This document shows, one piece after another, positions 7,582 through 11,127 of a stretch of DNA of 11,127 bases. A program made the position numbers and the translations under genes. The notes under the pieces are model-generated. The model worked only from the letters and a program-made list of their open reading frames with translations, searched no databases and was not told where the DNA came from. The stretch lies in contig PITI01000540.1 of assembly GCA_004325065.1 (NCBI GenBank), positions 1 to 11,127 of the forward strand, given 5' to 3'. The DNA comes from Hamiltosporidium magnivora (Eukaryota; Microsporidia; Dubosqiidae). The first letter of the stretch is position 1; each line of letters opens with the position of its first letter.

Positions 7582-7589
7582 TTTTAAGT
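7582..7589. repeat. Candidate right target-site duplication of the hAT relic
   Basis: TTTTAAGT directly follows the candidate right terminus and fits the nnnTAnnn target pattern reported for the Buster family. It matches the left flank (5088-5095) at five of eight positions. Confidence 0.3.
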
Positions 7590-8520
7590 CGTTCGAAGAG
7601 AATTTATTAAAGAGAGAAATTATAAACAACAATAACCTTTCCCAAAATATATTTTGTGTTTTTTATGTGACTAGATAGCAAACACAACTAAAGTTGTAGG
7701 TAATTTCGGCATTAAAATATGGGATATAGCTTGTCTAATACAGATCATAAGATTTAGCCAGCGTCTGAGAGATAAAAAAACCAAACCTTTTCCTTTAATA
7801 GTTAGTGAAGTTAAGTAGTAGGTTATGTCTGTTGGTATACTATTGTAAGGTCAAGGTTAACTTCATGTAATTTTCCGAGATATGTCTTAATTATATGTTT
7901 ATCTAGTCGGCCATTTCAGAGTAAATGAGAAGCCTGTCGTTTCTAATGCGACACAAAGGTAGATTTCGATTTCTATTCAACCCATACAACCGATTTTTAT
8001 CGAAATTAAAGCATCTTTATCATTATTAAATGAACTCTATACATTTTTTTAGACGAAAATCTTTGGAATCTAGGTCTTGTAGAGATTACGAAAAAGTATT
8101 AAAAATAATTATTGTTGTTAAATCTATATGAAAGTTAAATTCGTATAACAATTTGATAAGTGCCATTTTTATAAAAATATGATAGTTGCAAATCAAGTTT
8201 AGAATTTATTGTTCAATACCTGAATATTGTAATAATACTTAAGATCAAAATCTTTAAGGTTTAAAACTTCTACCTCAGATTTTTATTATTCTCGAGATAG
8301 TTTAGTTTTTAAGAATAAAGCCAGCTACATCTAATTCTGACAGTAAAACAATTATATGTATTTAGATCTAGTCTTTTTGAAAAGTAGAAACCTGTAACTA
8401 TAAATTATTTTTGTAGAACTAATAAAATTTTTTCAGCTACACTCTTTAGATACTAAAATTCTGTACTGTATACTTACATCAGTAGAATATTATATCAGTC
8501 TTTAAATCCAGGTTTTTTGT
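7590..8520. other. Gene-free stretch, partly less AT-rich; possible unidentified relic
   Basis: Up to about 8000 the base mix stays less AT-rich than the spacers around the intact genes, suggesting decayed coding or mobile DNA. Several minus-strand pieces look protein-like, for example RLDKHIIKTYLGKLHEVN read from about 7910, but all three minus frames yield plausible-looking fragments here, so none can be chosen. From about 8100 the sequence returns to ordinary AT-rich spacer. No family was recognised. Confidence 0.3.
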
Positions 8521-8526
8521 AGTTTA

Positions 8527-8616
8527 AAAAAATATTCTAAAAGAATTTTCAAATTAAATATTAGAATTAATCCTGATTAAAATAATAAAGAATTAAATTT
8601 TTTTAGAATATTTTTT
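8527..8616. repeat. 16-bp perfect inverted repeat, 58-bp loop
   Basis: AAAAAATATTCTAAAA at 8527-8542 is the exact reverse complement of 8601-8616. The bases inside the arms are also partly complementary (AGAATTTTC against GAATTAAATT). The sequence is simple and AT-rich, so it may be chance, or the trace of a small palindromic element. No coding content lies between the arms. Confidence 0.5.
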
Positions 8617-8807
8617 ATGTAGGACATCATTGAGTTACTTTTAAAAATATTTTATTTATTTTAAATATTCAAACCTTTCGTATTTTTTTACAATTTAGTT
8701 TCTTTTTATTAAGTGTTTGTACTCATTTTATATCTTTTTTAACATTTTGTTTTGAAATGATAAATTAGATTTTGTACAACAAAAATATAAATAATTAAAG
8801 GCTTCTA

Positions 8808-8916
8808 TATATTGTAAAGAAATCTGATTTGATTTATCTACAAAACATAAAAATATCTCATAAAAATCTTTTTATTTTTTGTTTATTTATATTGAATCAG
8901 ATTTCTTTACAATATA
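8808..8916. repeat. 22-bp perfect inverted repeat, 65-bp loop
   Basis: The arm at 8808-8829 (TATATTGTAAAGAAATCTGA plus TT) is exactly reverse-complementary to 8895-8916. It is long and compositionally mixed enough not to be chance. The right arm is part of the tandem repeat at 8851-9040, so the left arm looks like an inverted copy of part of that unit. A transcript would fold into a long hairpin about 250 bp upstream of the membrane-protein gene. Confidence 0.8.
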
Positions 8917-9040
8917 CAAATATCTCATAAGATTCTTTTTATTTTTTGTTTTTTGTGAGATAAATTAAATCACATTTCTTTAAAATACACAAATATCTCA
9001 TAAAAATCTTTTTATTTTTTTTTGTGAGATAAATTAAAGA
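8851..9040. repeat. About 2.5 tandem copies of a 67-73 bp repeat
   Basis: The word AAATATCTCATAA starts at 8851, 8918 and 8991, each time followed by a TCTTTTTATTTTTT run. The first two units continue into a CA(G/C)ATTTCTTTA(C/A)AATA(T/C)A segment; the third is cut off after GTGAGATAAATTAAAGATC. Units two and three also hold TATCTCA and TGAGATA, which can pair as a short hairpin. The period resembles that of the arrays upstream of the pyrophosphatase, but the sequence differs. The array ends about 122 bp before the membrane-protein start codon. Confidence 0.8.
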
Positions 9041-9162
9041 TCTTTTTAAATTTACTATAAACATAATATTTTATACTAAAATTATTTTTTAAAATGATTT
9101 AAATTAAATTAAAGATTTTAATTAAATTTATTGTATATAAATAAACAAAACACCAATTAGAT

Positions 9163-9936
9163 ATGTCAACCGAATATAAGATTGGATTTCCTTTGAATTG
9201 TTTACATTTGGTAAAAAAAATATATTCAGGTACAGAAAAAACAATCTTACTTATATTTATAAACAGTATATCTGTTTATATGATGGTATTAGGTGTTTCT
9301 ACACTATTTGTTTCACTTTCATTTTTGTTAAATCTGTATTTATTTACTGAATTTAGAAATCTAATTATTTTTATTGAAAATTCCAAGAATGCAAAGCGAT
9401 TGATTTTAAAAATAGTTTCATTATCTATTTTTACAAATTATATTGAATCTGTAAAAAACCATTCTATTGGGTTTTGGATAAGTATCTTTGTATTATCGTT
9501 CTGTATTTCATATATGTGCTTGAGAATCAAGAAATTAATACTAATATTATCTTATTTGATATTAATTAGTCTGATATATAAAAATTTTAATTTTTTTGAC
9601 GATATAGAATTTTTGGAAACGAGTATGTTGTTGATAATTGGTGTGCTGGGATATTTTTTGTACATATATGTTTATAGATATATATTGGCACTTGTATTTG
9701 CAGTAGTAGGTACTGTACTTTCATTTGTTACTTTCGAAGAATTGTTCGTTATTGCAGAAAATTCATATGAAAAGTTTTTTGAACAATTTTTCTCATTTAC
9801 TTTAGAAAAAATACATAATAGAATGTTGATATCGTTTGTATTTACTGTGATACTTAGTTATATTTTGCAAATTGTCTTTTATATAATGTTCATTCCCTCA
9901 AAAAAAATAGATGTAGCAGATTCAGGAAAAAAATAA
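9163..9936 (+). CDS. Multi-pass membrane protein of unknown function
   Basis: This is a 257-residue, strongly hydrophobic protein that I do not assign to a family. Likely membrane segments are residues about 28-45, 46-62, 102-120, 124-140, 153-171, 172-191 and 221-244, with a weaker one near 81-92, giving six to eight passes. The N-terminal 25 residues (MSTEYKIGFPLNCLHLVKKI) and the C-terminal tail (PSKKIDVADSGKK) are polar and charged. Short charged loops (FRNLIIFIENSKNAKRL, FEELFVIAENSYEKFF) separate the helices, and no transporter signature is visible. The LGYFLYIYVYRYILALVFAV pattern vaguely recalls TMEM198/DUF4203-type helices, but this is too weak to name. The ATG at 9163 is the first after an in-frame TAA (9142-9144). 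Its mix of codons and long open frame against dense surrounding stops support a real gene. Confidence 0.8.
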   Translation: MSTEYKIGFPLNCLHLVKKIYSGTEKTILLIFINSISVYMMVLGVSTLFVSLSFLLNLYLFTEFRNLIIFIENSKNAKRLILKIVSLSIFTNYIESVKNHSIGFWISIFVLSFCISYMCLRIKKLILILSYLILISLIYKNFNFFDDIEFLETSMLLIIGVLGYFLYIYVYRYILALVFAVVGTVLSFVTFEELFVIAENSYEKFFEQFFSFTLEKIHNRMLISFVFTVILSYILQIVFYIMFIPSKKIDVADSGKK

Positions 9937-9937
9937 A
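9932..9937 (+). terminator. Polyadenylation signal overlapping the membrane-protein stop
   Basis: AATAAA contains the TAA stop (9934-9936) of the membrane-protein gene, the same economy as at the pyrophosphatase gene. In an A-rich context it could be accidental. Confidence 0.4.
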
Positions 9938-9966
9938 ATTTCTTTTGAATATATTTTTATACCTAA

Positions 9967-10365
9967 TTATAGCTTTATAAACTTTTCTTTGCTTGCTTAT
10001 TCCGATCTTTTTTCATCTCTTTCTGTAGATGAGGAACAGATAGAGTGCTAAATTATTCCGTCGTTAGCCAATGTACTGGTTTTTTCTAGGTCTATTCCTT
10101 TTTCGCAGGAGACAAGTTTCAAAGAGTCAGATAATTCAAAATTCACTAATCTTTTATTCTTCCATAAACCCTAATAATTCAATGTTTCATTACTCAATGT
10201 CTGATTTACAGGAGAATTAGTTTATTTTTGAAGCAGTTTTTTATTTTTCTTAGGAATTCTTTTGATCTGATATAATTCCGAACTATAGGAGATTAGCCCA
10301 TAGATATAATGTGGTTTAATAAATCTTACCAAAAATTCAGCTAATGATTCTAAACTTTTACACAT
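9967..10365 (-). pseudogene. Decayed gene of unknown function with in-frame stops
   Basis: One minus-strand frame reads as protein over about 133 codons but is interrupted by four stops. From ATG at 10363-10365 it runs 47 codons (MCKSLESLAEFLVRFIKPHY onward) to TAA at 10222-10224. It then runs 16 codons to TAG at 10171-10173, 40 codons (GLWKNKRLVNFELSDSLKLV onward) to TAG at 10048-10050, 16 codons to TAA at 9997-9999, and ends at TAA 9967-9969. The content (Trp, Pro, His, Arg, Gly, Cys, balanced charge) is unlike the Ile/Lys/Asn/Phe peptides that random sequence gives here, and the other two minus frames are far more broken. A possible extension above 10365 in a shifted frame (QFKSNLFVNKCVK) suggests the 5' part is also damaged. 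No family is recognised. It converges on the membrane-protein gene 30 bp away. Confidence 0.45.
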
Positions 10366-10928
10366 TTATTCACAAATAGATTGCTTTTAAACTGGTTATT
10401 CACCCTCTAACCAACATTAGTTTGTACAAATTAAATTATTTTTGTATTTTTAATTTTTTTCAAAATAATTTCTTAGATTACATTTAATTGAAATCATTGG
10501 TCATAATTAAAAGTAAAATAGTATTTATAGATTGAATCTTCCAAAAAGCAATAAATTTTATTTTATATTTTTTTTGGAAATTTAAAGTTACATTTAGAAA
10601 TTTCCTAATACAGAAGAACACTTCTTTTAAATTTTACTTAATGAGAATTTTATAATCTAATAAAAATATTTTAAATCCCTAATTTAATTTATTCTATTTA
10701 TAGCTAATTTGGTTAATAATATAGACATTAGAATCGATTTAAAATTTAAATAAAGTTAATATTTTTTGGTGAAGTTTAGTTGAGTTTCAAAGTACTTTTA
10801 TTTGATTATTAGATAAGTCATAAGTAGAATATCCGTAAATTATAAGGTCTATTATGTAGTATATTTCAATTTGATGACTTAAATTCCAAATTATAATATA
10901 AAAAAATCTATTTATTGTATATATTATT
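10366..10928. other. AT-rich spacer up to the retrotransposon junction
   Basis: Apart from a possible damaged 5' extension of the neighbouring pseudogene (about 10366-10420), this is AT-rich spacer with no supported gene. A 67-codon minus-strand frame at 10787-10990 overlaps the reverse transcriptase fragment in antisense and has no protein-like character. No structure or terminator was seen. Confidence 0.5.
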
Positions 10929-11127
10929 TCACCTTTGTTATTTGTGTTGTGTATGGATCCATTAAGCCGAAAGCTTAATGAAAAATACACAAAAGTGACA
11001 GTACAAACAGATGCAAAATCCCATTCTACTAATCATCTCTTGTTTATTGATGATCTTAAGCTCCTTGCAAAAGACAGCTCCACATTGAGTGCTATGACAG
11101 GCGAGGCAAAGGAATTTTTAGAGGTGA
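10929..11127 (+). mobile_element. 5'-truncated non-LTR retrotransposon, reverse transcriptase fragment (R4/Dong-like)
   Basis: The plus frame reads SPLLFVLCMDPLSRKLNEKY, later LLFIDDLKLLAKDSSTLSAM, and runs off the right edge open. SPLLF is the end of reverse transcriptase block B (family QGDxLSPLLF), and FIDDLK at 11043-11060 is block C with the two catalytic aspartates. FIDDLKLxAK with NPLSxxLN-type spacing is characteristic of R2/R4-Dong-like LINEs, known from microsporidian genomes. The frame is open back only to a TAA at 10899-10901. Upstream of 10929 the bases are AT-rich spacer with no GxxQGD. The copy therefore starts inside block B, as expected from 5'-truncated target-primed insertion, although later deletion cannot be excluded. 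An ATG at 10953 falls inside the domain and is not the natural start. The visible part has no stop, so the insertion may be fairly recent. Confidence 0.85.

Noticed and set aside
9967..10365. Stops read as glutamine (alternative genetic code)
   Set aside because: The intact genes end at ordinary TAG, TGA and TAA stops in sensible places and contain no internal TAA or TAG, so the standard code holds and the in-frame stops mean decay.
10960..10980. 8-bp hairpin CATTAAGC...GCTTAATG
   Set aside because: It is inside the conserved RT coding sequence (DPLSRKLNE) and is explained by the codons.
10787..10990. 67-codon minus-strand frame
   Set aside because: Antisense across the RT junction, with no protein-like composition.

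Overview
The window reads like an AT-rich nuclear contig from a microsporidium-type parasitic fungus. Three things point there. The eukaryotic (yeast-type) soluble pyrophosphatase has no introns and AATAAA overlaps its stop codon. The other genes are short, isolated and intron-free. One gene encodes a secreted, tandem-repeat protein with a GPI-type tail, as microsporidian spore-wall and surface proteins often do. The long, very AT-rich spacers and mobile-element debris fit a bloated genome (Hamiltosporidium- or Anncaliia-like) better than a compact Encephalitozoon one. The species is not determinable from sequence alone.

Three intact genes are visible. From left to right they are: a minus-strand repeat-rich putative surface/spore-wall protein (891-1859); a plus-strand inorganic pyrophosphatase (3523-4377); and a plus-strand multi-pass membrane protein of unknown function (9163-9936). 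Both plus-strand genes have a decaying array of about 70-bp repeats ending roughly 120 bp before the start codon, and AATAAA overlapping the stop codon. Each is followed by a broken or decayed minus-strand reading frame in convergent orientation (4719-4938 and 9967-10365). A perfect three-unit heat-shock-element-like site lies about 115 bp upstream of the surface-protein gene.

The main discovery is in the 4.8 kb that has no long ORF. The minus strand from about 7014 to 5304 reads, across many stops and several frameshifts, as a complete but dead hAT-superfamily transposase of the Buster/ZBED5-FAM200 type. In order it shows a degenerate BED zinc finger, an ESTD motif, a CTD motif, an HNEIRWL motif, and a C-terminal YLCExGFS dimerisation/catalytic-Glu block. 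Weak terminal inverted repeats (5096-5107 and 7570-7581) and a degenerate 8-bp duplication with the Buster-like nnnTAnnn pattern on one side frame an element of about 2.49 kb. This clade is mostly known from animals, so transfer from an animal host is plausible but unproven.

The right edge holds a 5'-truncated reverse transcriptase fragment (10929-11127 and beyond) of a non-LTR retrotransposon, R4/Dong-like by its FIDDLK motif. The sequence changes abruptly from AT-rich spacer to RT homology in the middle of the QGDxxSP motif. The first 36 bases of the window are an unidentified GC-rich edge fragment. No tRNA, rRNA, snRNA, CRISPR array or intact transposon was found.
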